A program made the position numbers and the translations under genes. From contig JAJCXM010000019.1 of the NCBI GenBank assembly GCA_029263455.1, positions 1-64,000 on the forward strand: 64,000 nucleotides of DNA, in the 5' to 3' direction. Below the pieces are notes generated by a model that had not been told where the DNA came from, did no database searches, and saw nothing but the letters and a program-made list of their open reading frames with translations. Below, piece after piece: positions 8,075-16,172 of the stretch; the first letter of the stretch is position 1, and each line of letters opens with the position of its first letter. Source of the DNA: Holophagae bacterium (lineage in GTDB: Bacteria > Acidobacteriota > Holophagae > Acanthopleuribacterales > Acanthopleuribacteraceae).

Positions 8075-8217
8075 AGGTTTCCTGTTTACAACTTAGCGCT
8101 ATGGCACCAACGAGAGTTTAACGCCAACAAGCGCTTAACGCACGGATTCATGGAGACTGGCGTGCTAACATCGTGGACGCCCAGAGGGTTGTTGAGTTCT
8201 GAGTTGCAATCCCTTGT

Positions 8218-8766
8218 ATGCCGACCGATTTTTTTGGGAGCGTTGCCATCAAGATTCTCTTACTAACCTTATCGTTGTGTTTGGGCGCTTGCCGTTCCGT
8301 CGACGTGCAGGATTACGTGCATGAAGCGACCCATGATATTCGCCAGAGCTTGGTTTATAGCAGTCATCAGAAAATTGAAGGCATCAAAGACCGTCAGTTT
8401 GTTGTGGTACCAAACTTCAGGACATTTACCCCTTCGTACACAGCTAATCGTGCCCTTTTGATCATCGTTTCAAAGGGGGCCACCAGCGTCCACATGGACA
8501 ACGCGAAACTGGTCAACAAAGATACTGGAGCGATTAAAGTCATCGACATAGACCAGACCTACGAGGTCGCAAAGTCAGTACCCAACACCGATTTTTACCT
8601 GGGATTTGTATCGCTATTAAAGGAAGACTTTGATGGTTTTGCTGATTTCAACCAAGCCAAGCAGATCGAGTTAACGGTGAACTATCGCCTCGTGGACGGT
8701 AAAGCAGTCACGGAAACCATGCTGTTGAAACTCGTGGTTGAAAAACAGACGGCCTGGGCTACCTAA
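8218..8766 (+). CDS. Lipoprotein of unknown function
   Basis: The 182-residue product has a hydrophobic leader ending in a lipobox (CLGAC, cysteine near residue 25), so it should be lipid-modified. The mature part is alpha/beta with a long basic/acidic first helix (YVHEATHDIRQSL) and strands such as RALLIIVSKGATSV. The ribosome-binding site is weak, and no other start retains the leader. It precedes two tiny membrane ORFs on the same strand. I do not recognise the family. Confidence 0.65.
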   Translation: MPTDFFGSVAIKILLLTLSLCLGACRSVDVQDYVHEATHDIRQSLVYSSHQKIEGIKDRQFVVVPNFRTFTPSYTANRALLIIVSKGATSVHMDNAKLVNKDTGAIKVIDIDQTYEVAKSVPNTDFYLGFVSLLKEDFDGFADFNQAKQIELTVNYRLVDGKAVTETMLLKLVVEKQTAWAT

Positions 8767-8807
8767 AAACAGAGACCTAGCTCTACGCACAGGGCTGGGA
8801 GTTGATC

Positions 8808-8963
8808 ATGGTTCAAAAAACGACAGCTTTATTTGTCCTCTTCACGTTCTCGACGATCTTCTTTGCCAGTGACTATAGTTCGATTGCGAGCCCAACCATT
8901 TGCTCGGCGCTCTTGGGTTTGGTGATAGGGCTTTGCTTCCTATGGTTTTCAAGAACCGGATAA
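8808..8963 (+). CDS. 51-residue membrane protein
   Basis: ATG 8808 has GGGAG seven bases upstream. The peptide has two hydrophobic stretches (TALFVLFTFSTIFFA and ICSALLGLVIGLCFLWF) separated by a short polar turn, and ends SRTG. It lies 41 bases after the lipoprotein gene and may be in its operon. A second hydrophobic frame (8942-9064) overlaps its end in another phase, so the two could be one three-helix protein split by a frameshift. Confidence 0.5.
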   Translation: MVQKTTALFVLFTFSTIFFASDYSSIASPTICSALLGLVIGLCFLWFSRTG

Positions 8964-9064
8964 AATCGGGGAAATCGTATTTGGTTTGGTGTCCCGTGTC
9001 GGGTATCGTGTTTTGCCTTATATTCGGGGTCATCGGATTAATTTTCGCCTTCGCGATGCTCTAA
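8942..9064 (+). CDS. 40-residue hydrophobic ORF overlapping the previous one
   Basis: ATG 8942 lies inside the end of the 51-codon ORF in another frame. It encodes a basic start (MVFKNRIKSGKS) and a single transmembrane segment (GIVFCLIFGVIGLIFAFAML). There is no separate ribosome-binding site. It is either a translationally coupled micropeptide or the displaced C-terminus of the upstream protein. Confidence 0.35.
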   Translation: MVFKNRIKSGKSYLVWCPVSGIVFCLIFGVIGLIFAFAML

Positions 9065-9253
9065 TTGGCGTCAGCAGCACTCTAATCGTGCAACCTAGGC
9101 AGGGAATCTACAGTTACCAATCAATAGAGATACCTGCCCAATAAGACCGGTCCTTGCACAACCTCAAGCAAATCCCAATTGGTCAATATGTGTGATGAAC
9201 AGACAACACAATCAATTCAAATTGACGTCCAACGACAGCGTGTAGGAACGCGG

Positions 9254-9838
9254 CTATTCGATCGAAAACGAGACCAGCTCAACCGGCACATTTACGTCTC
9301 GAATGGTAAAGAAATCGGCGTTCGGGCCGCTCCCCCACGTATAGGTCACCGTGGGTACTAGACCCAACGAAGCTATTGTACCTGCTATCGTCAACGTTCC
9401 AGAGATAGGTGTGCCGGATACATACGTTGTCGGAAGATTAACGCCACCGCCGGCAAAGCTTCCGGGTTCACGAACGCCAAAGTCGTCACCGGTACTAGAG
9501 CCAGCAATAAACGCGCTGGTCCCGAATGAAGCTGGTCCTGCAAATGTCGCGTCGTTCCAAAGCACGCCCGCAGCTGATGATTGGAGCAGGCCCGACGAAG
9601 CAAAAACAAACGAACCCGTGGCAGAGTTTCCGGAATCGGTCAGGTCGGTTGTATTGATACTACCGGAGGCAGTGAATACGACGTTTGCCCCCACCTCTTC
9701 GTAAGTAACAGTTACGCCAGCCCATGCGGTATTCGCACATGCACACAACAGGACAGCCACCATAAATGCCAACGGTCTTCGAGAACTGGCGGGGCCCAGG
9801 TTTCCTGTCTTAGCAATGGGTCTTTTTTGGTTGTTCAT
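9254..9838 (-). CDS. Exported beta-rich hypothetical protein
   Basis: ATG 9838 follows AAAGGTC and gives a 194-residue protein. A basic N-region (KRPIAKTGNLGPASSRRP) and a hydrophobic core end in a clean signal peptidase site (NTAWA-G). The mature part is rich in Gly, Ser, Thr and Ala with regular beta-type periodicity, and ends VPVELVSFSIE. Phrases like PVELVSF often come just before C-terminal sorting domains, but no such domain follows here, so the protein may be released. GTG 9871 is an alternative upstream start. Confidence 0.65.
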   Translation of the reverse strand: MNNQKRPIAKTGNLGPASSRRPLAFMVAVLLCACANTAWAGVTVTYEEVGANVVFTASGSINTTDLTDSGNSATGSFVFASSGLLQSSAAGVLWNDATFAGPASFGTSAFIAGSSTGDDFGVREPGSFAGGGVNLPTTYVSGTPISGTLTIAGTIASLGLVPTVTYTWGSGPNADFFTIRDVNVPVELVSFSIE

Positions 9839-10118
9839 ACTATAAGACCTTTCATAGTTAAATTTCGCCACTCAATTAAATCGATCATCATCCATTTGGG
9901 CATGTATGAGTATAGGTTTTCAGTATGGCTCTGACAACACATTCAGTTTAACGTTGGTAATTTTGAGCCAGGCTACGCAGTCTGATATGCCCAACGATAC
10001 CCTTCCCGGAACCTCCAGCTATAGTCAGATTAAACATTGAGAATTTGCCGGGTCCTTGCCAATGCAAAAGCAATTTGATTACATCCGAAAGCCCTTTTTA
10101 CCTCACCTGAAATGCGAT

Positions 10119-10583
10119 TCAGGGCCCAAAGAACTGAATAATGTTGCCTTCTGGATCCTTGATGGCGAACGTTCTAGTTCCATCCGATGCATTAACGATT
10201 CCGAAGAAATGGGTCAATTTTCGTGATTGCACTTCCTTAAAGAGGGCGTCCAGATCCTTTACACTAAACCCGATCTTGAAATACCCATGGACTTCATGAG
10301 ATTCCAAGCTAGGTGCCAAGGAATTTAAGCTAACGGCCGACTCGAATTCTGCTAGTTCAATAGTCACATGATGGCCTTTAAGAATGGCTCCCTTACGCTG
10401 CTCATTTCCGCCTTGCGAAACCAATTCAAATCCTAGCTCTTGAATGTACCAATCCTTCATGTTTTCAATGTTTTGCACGGATAGGGCAAAAAATGTGCCT
10501 TGCGTGTTGTTGCTTAGCAAATCATTTTCTTGGGGAGGTGCGTTTTGGATTAGTAGGGAGATGGCGAGGGCAACAAAACTCAT
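10119..10583 (-). CDS. Exported VOC-superfamily (glyoxalase-like) protein
   Basis: The 154-residue product begins with a hydrophobic segment (FVALAISLLIQ), then one VOC domain: GTFFALSVQNIENMKDWYIQ at its start and the typical end FAIKDPEGNIIQFFGP. The VOC fold binds a metal with His/Glu residues; the C-terminal glutamate is replaced by Gln (IIQFF), and the first position is F rather than H, so metal binding is doubtful. It overlaps the upstream gene by ATGA and is probably co-translated with it. Bleomycin-resistance-type proteins share the fold, but substrate is unknown. Confidence 0.72.
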   Translation of the reverse strand: MSFVALAISLLIQNAPPQENDLLSNNTQGTFFALSVQNIENMKDWYIQELGFELVSQGGNEQRKGAILKGHHVTIELAEFESAVSLNSLAPSLESHEVHGYFKIGFSVKDLDALFKEVQSRKLTHFFGIVNASDGTRTFAIKDPEGNIIQFFGP

Positions 10584-11044
10584 ATTTTTTCCTTTTCTCT
10601 GGGATGTTTGACTCTCGTGAGCTCGTAGCGTCCAAGCACGGCACTAGGGTCACTATCGAACCCCATTGGGGGCGGCACTTCGGCGTCCTGGCTTACGACC
10701 AAAGTTAGGGTATCGCCCTCAATCTTGTAAATGACGAGGACCATCGAGCCGACGCTGGCATTGTCATGATCTTTAACAATGGTCGCGAGGAGCTGGGGCG
10801 GATCGGTTTCGGTTCGCAGCGTAAAGGTGGTCTCGTACCAAAAATCCTCTCGCTCATGGAAATTGAGCCTATTGCCCTCAATGGTGATGGAGCACTTGCC
10901 ATTGGCCCCATCGCCTTCCCAGTGACCCTGAAGTCGCGTTAAGTCGGGGGCCAGTTGCGCAAAGCTGTTTGGGACGAGGGTGAATAACGTCGCGATCAAA
11001 CTCAAAGTCCGCAACCAGTTCCAGCTGGTAGGTGTTTGCATCAT
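10580..11044 (-). CDS. Exported lipocalin-like / TIGR03067-like protein
   Basis: ATG 11044 has AAAGGAGAG upstream and starts a signal peptide (WNWLRTLSLIATLFTLVPNSFA-Q). The mature part begins LAPDLTRLQGHWEGDGANGKCSITIEGNRL, with the pattern 'LQG.W...I.G..L' seen in small beta-barrel proteins of the TIGR03067 type from Planctomycetes and related phyla, followed by TLTLVVSQDAEVPP. An earlier ATG (11089) would spoil the signal. It is co-transcribed with the VOC gene. Function unknown. Confidence 0.65.
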   Translation of the reverse strand: MMQTPTSWNWLRTLSLIATLFTLVPNSFAQLAPDLTRLQGHWEGDGANGKCSITIEGNRLNFHEREDFWYETTFTLRTETDPPQLLATIVKDHDNASVGSMVLVIYKIEGDTLTLVVSQDAEVPPPMGFDSDPSAVLGRYELTRVKHPREKEKI

Positions 11045-11119
11045 CGATTCAAACTCTCCTTTGGGGTTATTCATTGGTTTGCAAGGCAATGGTAGTGAAT
11101 GCGGTTTCTTGTTTTGTGT

Positions 11120-11911
11120 TTAGTTGACCAGTTCAATGGCATCACCGACTGAAACAACGCCTTCGACGAGCACGGCGCAATAAACGCCTGCTGATGCTTG
11201 GTGGGTTTGAGCAACCTTGCGTAAGACTTCCGGATTGTGTTCGCCCGAGTTCGGGTCAAGTGAGATCATCTTGCAACGGGGGTCGCGTTCTAAGATGGCT
11301 ATTTCGGCCTTTGGTCCCAGACGCAATCTGCGGCCCACCCATTCATCCTCGGTGAAGCCGACGCCCGATGTCAGGTCGATATAGATATTTGACCGGAAGC
11401 GGCGCTTATCCAACGGCTTACCCAATTCCCCTTCAATCTGCTTAACGGTTTGCAGACTGATCAGTGACACGGGGCGGCAATCGGTCAAGGCCCGGTCTGA
11501 ACGCACCAAGGTGAGATGATTCTCGCCGCGCAGCCCTGCTACCAGCATCTCGATGAGTGCAGGATCATTGATCGCGAGCACCTCACCAGCTGGCGTCACC
11601 ACATCTAAAGCCATGTCCTCGGGTTCAGCGTTTGCATAAGTTACACCGGGATCGATGGCTGCCGCTTCGATTAGGTTGGGCGGTTTGGCGGCTCGCTGAG
11701 GATCACGAAACTTAGGCTGATAGAGCAGCATCTGTGGCTCGACGACGGCATTTAGGTATGGAAAGCCTTTCCGTGCCGCCGAATTCTTGAAGCCATAGCA
11801 GCGGTCGCCGTAAAAGCCCGAGTACCCTATGAACGCCTCGGAAAGTGTCTCGCCGCTCATACTCTTCACCGGGTAGCGCCACAAACTTTCAATCGAGCCA
11901 ACGGTTTTCAT
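11120..11911 (-). CDS. MOSC-domain protein
   Basis: The 263-residue protein starts SIESLWRYPVKSMSGE, the N-terminal beta-barrel signature of MOSC proteins, continues with GDRCYGF, and has a C-terminal MOSC part with FRSNIYIDL, W.GRRLRLG and ERDPRCKMISLDPNSGEHNPEVLR. The conserved cysteine (C in DPRCKM) that in MOSC enzymes carries sulfur or contacts molybdopterin is present. Family members include mARC/YiiM/YcbX-type molybdenum enzymes. The protein is soluble. It is followed 30 bp downstream by the TIGR03067-like gene. Confidence 0.85.
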   Translation of the reverse strand: MKTVGSIESLWRYPVKSMSGETLSEAFIGYSGFYGDRCYGFKNSAARKGFPYLNAVVEPQMLLYQPKFRDPQRAAKPPNLIEAAAIDPGVTYANAEPEDMALDVVTPAGEVLAINDPALIEMLVAGLRGENHLTLVRSDRALTDCRPVSLISLQTVKQIEGELGKPLDKRRFRSNIYIDLTSGVGFTEDEWVGRRLRLGPKAEIAILERDPRCKMISLDPNSGEHNPEVLRKVAQTHQASAGVYCAVLVEGVVSVGDAIELVN

Positions 11912-12807
11912 CTCGACACCTCGCCTAGCCTAATTGCATGCACCCACATGAGCCAAATGCTTATCTTACTATTACATTACTCTTCGTACGAAACGTAACA
12001 TCAGTCGATCTGTGCCCCGCAATAGCACCGATATCCGTCACGCCCTTTCAGGGCTCGAATTTCCTTTGGATTTCTGACCCTGGGCTGCCATATTTGGCCC
12101 TTTCAGGGCTAGGGAACTGCCGACATATTTGAATAAGAAAACTGTATGCTGGCCGCCATAATTGTTAATTTTATCTGAGAACACAATGCTTAGAACCTCA
12201 GGCTAATCGGCTTCACCGGTTCCGCCCTGACACAGAAGCTCGGATTCACATTGAAGTGAATGAGCCTGCATTTGCAACCTCCCCAGGAAAGTTGGACTCA
12301 ATATTCGTGCCCACTTCATAAAGAATGTCGGGCCCAACGCCAAGTGAAATGTGGTCCATCAGCCCAGAAGGGGCACCACAATTCCATTCGTCAATCAAAG
12401 ACGTATCGATCGTCAAAAGGCACGTTGTATCGTTTCAGTAAAGACAGGAATTCCTCTTGAAAACTTATATCGCGGTGGTGTTCCTCTTGGTTCTTGATTA
12501 ATGGCTGACTTTGTCAACATGACCTGGACTCACACTAAAGACTCCGTAACCTTTCTGCCAATAAAGCTAGGGCGATTGAGGTGCTCGGGTAAGTGCCTAG
12601 AAATCAATCGCACCTTCCCTTCCCCAGCGCTTGCGAACCTCGCTGCGCTCGATTCACAGACGGGGTAACTTCAACTCAGTCCAACCTCTTCGGCGAAAGC
12701 TGTACCTCAATCGCAAGCTCATGTCGGCACGAGCACTCCGTCGGAAACACATCGAACCCCACCTAAAAGACTTCCTTGTGCCTCGATGCAGGTGATGCAA
12801 TTGGCCT
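11912..12807. other. Long intergenic region with repeats, no supported gene
   Basis: None of the open frames in this 0.9 kb has a good start or a coding appearance. The stretch holds a duplicated palindromic word (entry 12042-12110) and an inverted pair GCGATTGA/TCAATCGC near 12570 and 12603. The rest looks like unconstrained or decayed sequence. Confidence 0.4.
12042..12110. repeat. Duplicated palindrome GCCCTTTCAGGGCT
   Basis: The 14-base word GCCCTTTCAGGGCT, itself a palindrome around CTTTCAG, occurs at 12042-12055 and 12097-12110, 55 bp apart. Between them is ACCCTGGGCTG (near 12077-12087). Paired 'CCCTGAAAGGGC' and 'CCCTGGGCT' words like this are seen as dispersed palindromic repeats in many environmental bacteria. 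No other copy was noticed in the window. Confidence 0.5.
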
Positions 12808-13267
12808 TTGACAGACCTAAACCTCATTCCATTGATCCTGATCGTCGCGAACACCATGTCGCACCATAGTCATACGCCAGCCCTTTACGCTGTGCTCGAT
12901 CAAAACGACGTCAACAAAAAGGACCTAAAGATATTGCCAACGGTGGATTCAATAGCCATCTACACCGACGGGACCAAAACCAGGGTTCTGTTTGCTGGCC
13001 CTGCTGACCGGTTGGATGTGATTGAATTGGAATATTTCGTGGGATGAAACCGCAACCACGCTCAGTACTCTGCCTGATGGAATGGCATTCGAGCCTGATC
13101 AAATTGGTGGGATAACCGGCGGGCCAGTGGGATGTTGGAGAGAAAAAAACGGTATCCGATACGTCGACATGATCGGCATTGTTGTTGAGTATCACACTCA
13201 AACAGATGCATTGATGATCAGAACTTTTGAAGTCCTGAACAAGGACCTCAGTTTTGTTAATCTGTAG
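12808..13267 (+). pseudogene. Frameshifted trypsin-like protein remnant
   Basis: Two overlapping frames form one protein. The first (12808-13047) starts MTDLNLIPLILIVANTMSHH and runs to GPADRLDVIELEYFVG; the second picks up at WDETATTLSTLPDGMAFEP and ends at 13267 with RTFEVLNKDLSFVNL. Removing one G from the GGG near 13040 joins them. The second part has GGITGGPVGCW followed by MIGIVVEYHTQTDALM, the layout of the serine-protease GxSGGP site with Thr in place of Ser. The protein is thus both frameshifted and altered at the nucleophile. A nuclease- or transporter-like reading was not supported. Confidence 0.55.
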
Positions 13268-13297
13268 CCATCTGATCAATATTTGTTACTCTCTACG

Positions 13298-14986
13298 TTA
13301 CTCGGCAGCCGTGCTCTGCAACCACGTCGTATGTTTCTGGTCTATTAGTTTCAGGGGCATGGGGCCTGTTTCCAGGATGAAACGGTGGAAAGCCTTGACG
13401 TCTTTTTTCTTGTCATTGCTAGCCAAGGTTTTGGCTTTCAGGTCCAAAATGAAGCGCTCCCCTACTTTGTAAGTCAACGCCTGGGCTGGCCAACCAATGT
13501 AACGAATCACCTCTCGTGTCGGTCGATAGCCCAACTTATCCTCAAAATAGGCCAACGCTTGCTGCTGGCTCCAACCCTTACTGTGGATACCGGTATCGAC
13601 CACAAGCCTTATGGCGCGGAACAGTTCGGAATGGAGTTGGTCGACGCGGTCATGGGCGTTTTTGTACAGTCCCAACTCGTTGCCTAGACTCTCGGCATAC
13701 AGTCCCCAACCCTCGGCAAAAGCGTAGTTGAAATAGTTCTTTCTAAACTTGGGCAAGTCACGTTCGTATTGCAGCGAGATTTGGTAATGGTGGCCCGGTA
13801 TCGCTTCATGCAAGAACAAGGCTTCACTGACGGAACTAGGCGATGACTCGATATCCGCCGTATAGATCATGAACATGCCGGGGCGTGTACCGTCGTTGGA
13901 ACCAGGACGATAGTAGGCGCCTCGATGGGAACCCTTAAAGGTTAAGGGTGATTTTGGCGCGAATCCGAAGAGCTTGTTGAGGCCCGGCTCGATGCCGCGC
14001 AGCATGTGCTGATAGGCTGCTAGAAGCTCGGCTTCATTGTCGTATCGCTCGGGTGCCTCTTCTTTTTTGGCCTCTTGGTTGGCTTTTTCATAGAGAGGCC
14101 CAATGCGTTCCACCTCTTTGAGGCCTATCTGGTGAATATCGTCTGGCCTCAACTTCGTTGTTGTCCAGGACTTAACCAGAAAACGATACCAGTTTTCGCC
14201 GTTTGGGAGTCGATTCCAGCCGACGGTTTGCCGCGTCTTTGGCAGGTATGAATCTTTGAGGTAGCTAATGAGTTTTTGGTACGCGGGGTAAATTGACGTT
14301 TTGACAAGCTGTTCGTAGGTCGTCTTCAAGCTCTTGTAACGGTCGCTTTTGCTATCTAGTCCGTCTTCGTCGAAGGCTTGCAAGAAGATCGACTTTGCGA
14401 CGTCACTTTCGGCGACGGGTCTTTCGATTAATTTGATGGCCGCTTCAATGACGACGGCTGTCATGGTAACGCCGGTAGTGAGACCTTTGTCCATGTTTGC
14501 GATAGCCAAGTCTACCCAGTCCGAGAAGTGCTTCATGCGGCCCAGAAAGGTTTCGAGTTCATCAAGCGAGGTGAGTGGGACATTGCCTTCACCGGAACAT
14601 TCGGTGGCGAACTCGTCGGGGAAACAGACGATGGTGCTGATAGGCATCAGATGATCGGGAAACTTAAGTCTCTCCAACTCGATGTCCAGTAGTTCATTGA
14701 GCACAGCGACGCTGATTTGCTGGCTTGCAGTCAAACATTGAGGCAATAGGGTTAACTGGTGCTGAGTTTCCAAATAGAGCTTGCGCATGTCATTTCGATG
14801 CTGATCGCTGATATTGATTTCTAGCTTGTCATTGAAGCGGTTGTCGCCGATGGATGAAGCGTAGGTGGGATTAAGCGCCAACAGCTTTTCAAAATAGCTT
14901 TCAAAGAGTGCGTCAGCTTGGGGACAGGGCGCCTCGTCGGCGTGGACGGTCATTAGAAAGCAAAGGCTTAGCAGCAGGATATTCAT
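13298..14986 (-). CDS. DUF885-family exported zinc metallopeptidase
   Basis: The 562-residue protein has a signal peptide (MNILLLSLCFLMTVHA) and the DUF885 hallmark HEAIPGHHYQ near residues 392-401, followed by NYAFAEGWGLYAESLG and IRLVVDTGIHSKGWS. HExxPGHH with the downstream glutamate fits a gluzincin-like zinc site; the family is treated as M32-like carboxypeptidases. The length is typical. A periplasmic role in peptide degradation is likely. The gene stands alone, with the MITE array upstream. Confidence 0.88.
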   Translation of the reverse strand: MNILLLSLCFLMTVHADEAPCPQADALFESYFEKLLALNPTYASSIGDNRFNDKLEINISDQHRNDMRKLYLETQHQLTLLPQCLTASQQISVAVLNELLDIELERLKFPDHLMPISTIVCFPDEFATECSGEGNVPLTSLDELETFLGRMKHFSDWVDLAIANMDKGLTTGVTMTAVVIEAAIKLIERPVAESDVAKSIFLQAFDEDGLDSKSDRYKSLKTTYEQLVKTSIYPAYQKLISYLKDSYLPKTRQTVGWNRLPNGENWYRFLVKSWTTTKLRPDDIHQIGLKEVERIGPLYEKANQEAKKEEAPERYDNEAELLAAYQHMLRGIEPGLNKLFGFAPKSPLTFKGSHRGAYYRPGSNDGTRPGMFMIYTADIESSPSSVSEALFLHEAIPGHHYQISLQYERDLPKFRKNYFNYAFAEGWGLYAESLGNELGLYKNAHDRVDQLHSELFRAIRLVVDTGIHSKGWSQQQALAYFEDKLGYRPTREVIRYIGWPAQALTYKVGERFILDLKAKTLASNDKKKDVKAFHRFILETGPMPLKLIDQKHTTWLQSTAAE

Positions 14987-15284
14987 GCGGTACCTGTCAT
15001 AGGCAAAGTTATGGTTATCTTAAGGTGTTACGTTTGGAGCTGGCAAAAAGTCCGGACTATTTAGCCCTTCATGGCAATGTTCATGGATAGATGACACAGA
15101 ACATGAATGTAATCTTCGACACCTCCTATAACGAAAGCGGGTGATTTCATGTGATTACATATGCCAGCTTAGTTCGAAGTGATCAACAACTCTGACATTT
15201 TCTTCGTGATAAACACCAACACCGGAGACGACATGGCTAAGGCGGCTTGCTATGAAGGCTGACAGCCGAACCTCCGACACGGAT

Positions 15285-15386
15285 GAGGCTGTCTCGTAAG
15301 TCCTAATAACTCGACGAAACGATTAGAACGACTATCCCATTTATTGTATCTACCTGAATAAAACGGATCATAACCTCTGGCTAGAA
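15285..15386. repeat. MITE-like repeat, copy B (5' half)
   Basis: The copy begins GAGGCTGTCTCGTAAGTCC and runs through a body closely matching copy C (ACGATTAGAACGACTATCC, then ATAACCTCTGGCTAGA), where it is cut off by the start of copy C. The right half is missing, which suggests insertion of copy C into copy B or an unequal exchange. Confidence 0.65.
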
Positions 15387-15565
15387 GAGGCTGTCTCATA
15401 AGTCCTAATAATTCGATGTAGCGATTAAGATGACTATCCTATTTATTGTATTTACCTGAATATAAACGGATTATAACCTCTGGCTGGCCGGCTTCACACA
15501 TTACGCCGCGCCGAGGAAGCCAGACTCACATTCTTGAGCCTTGACGCGAGTTATGCGACAGCCTC
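15387..15565. repeat. MITE-like repeat, copy C (179 bp), with partial right ends beyond
   Basis: This is a complete copy: left end GAGGCTGTCTCATAAGTCC, right end revcomp GAGGCTGTCGCATAACTCG. It carries about 29 bp more than copy A in the middle (around 15487-15515). Two further degenerate right-end motifs follow (ACTCACATTCTTAAGG...GACAGCC near 15578-15616 and CTCACGTTCTTGAGG near 15630), so the site has collected repeated fragments. No ORF. Confidence 0.65.
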
Positions 15566-15663
15566 ACGGATGTCGGACTCACATTCTTAAGGCTTTATGC
15601 GAGTTGTAAGACAGCCTTCGGACGCCTGTCTCACGTTCTTGAGGCAAGTCCGTGTCCATAAAA

Positions 15664-15694
15664 AAAAGGGCCGTTGACTTGCAACGGCCCTTTT
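15664..15694 (-). terminator. Intrinsic terminator of the Kbp-like gene
   Basis: A 13-bp perfect stem (AAAAGGGCCGTTG and its complement) with a 5-base loop lies 24 bp beyond the minus-strand stop at 15718, with an A/T run on each side. It would work in either direction. Confidence 0.85.
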
Positions 15695-15717
15695 CTATTA
15701 AGAGTGATCAGTAACGC

Positions 15718-16104
15718 TTATGCGACGACGTCTTTGAGTGGTAGTTTCAGTTGTTGGCCTACACGAATGACGTCTGGGTTCTTGAGCACGTCGCGGTTGG
15801 CTTCGAAGATTTCGTTGTAGCGATTGCCTTTACCAAAATGGTTCTGTGAGATTTTCCACAAAGTATCGCCTGAAGCGACCGTGTAGACACCGTAAATGTC
15901 GGTATTGGCCACTTTAATATCGGCTTCCAATTCTGTTTCCCAATTGTCGTAGGACTTTATCTTGTCCCACATCAGGTCTTTATCGAGTTGATATGGCGTA
16001 GTTCCGCCAACGCGTAACTTGCCGTCCCTCTCTTCAACATAACCGTCTTGAACGTTTAGTGACTCACCAAGCTTAAGTAATTCATCGTACTTTTCCTTGA
16101 GCAT
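15718..16104 (-). CDS. Kbp/YgaU-like BON-LysM protein
   Basis: The 128-residue protein has an N-terminal BON-like half (LLKLGESLNVQDGYVEERDGKLRVGG) and a C-terminal LysM domain (YTVASGDTLWKISQNHFGKGNRYNEIFEANR, ending IRVGQQLKLPL, described by its key residues). Size and domain order match the potassium-binding protein Kbp of Enterobacteria, a cytoplasmic K+ sensor; no signal peptide is visible, which fits. ATG 16104 has AAGGGGAGA upstream. It sits between the terminator and the phosphate-transport operon on the same strand but has its own spacing of 68 bp. Confidence 0.78.
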   Translation of the reverse strand: MLKEKYDELLKLGESLNVQDGYVEERDGKLRVGGTTPYQLDKDLMWDKIKSYDNWETELEADIKVANTDIYGVYTVASGDTLWKISQNHFGKGNRYNEIFEANRDVLKNPDVIRVGQQLKLPLKDVVA

Positions 16105-16172
16105 AGGTCTCCCCTTCTGGATGGAAATTTATCTGCTGGCTAATTAGAGAACTATCTTAACTGATCCCTTCA

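Noticed and set aside
11938-12460. Short plus-strand ORFs of about 65 codons
   Set aside because: No ribosome-binding sites and atypical composition; the first overlaps the palindromic repeats.
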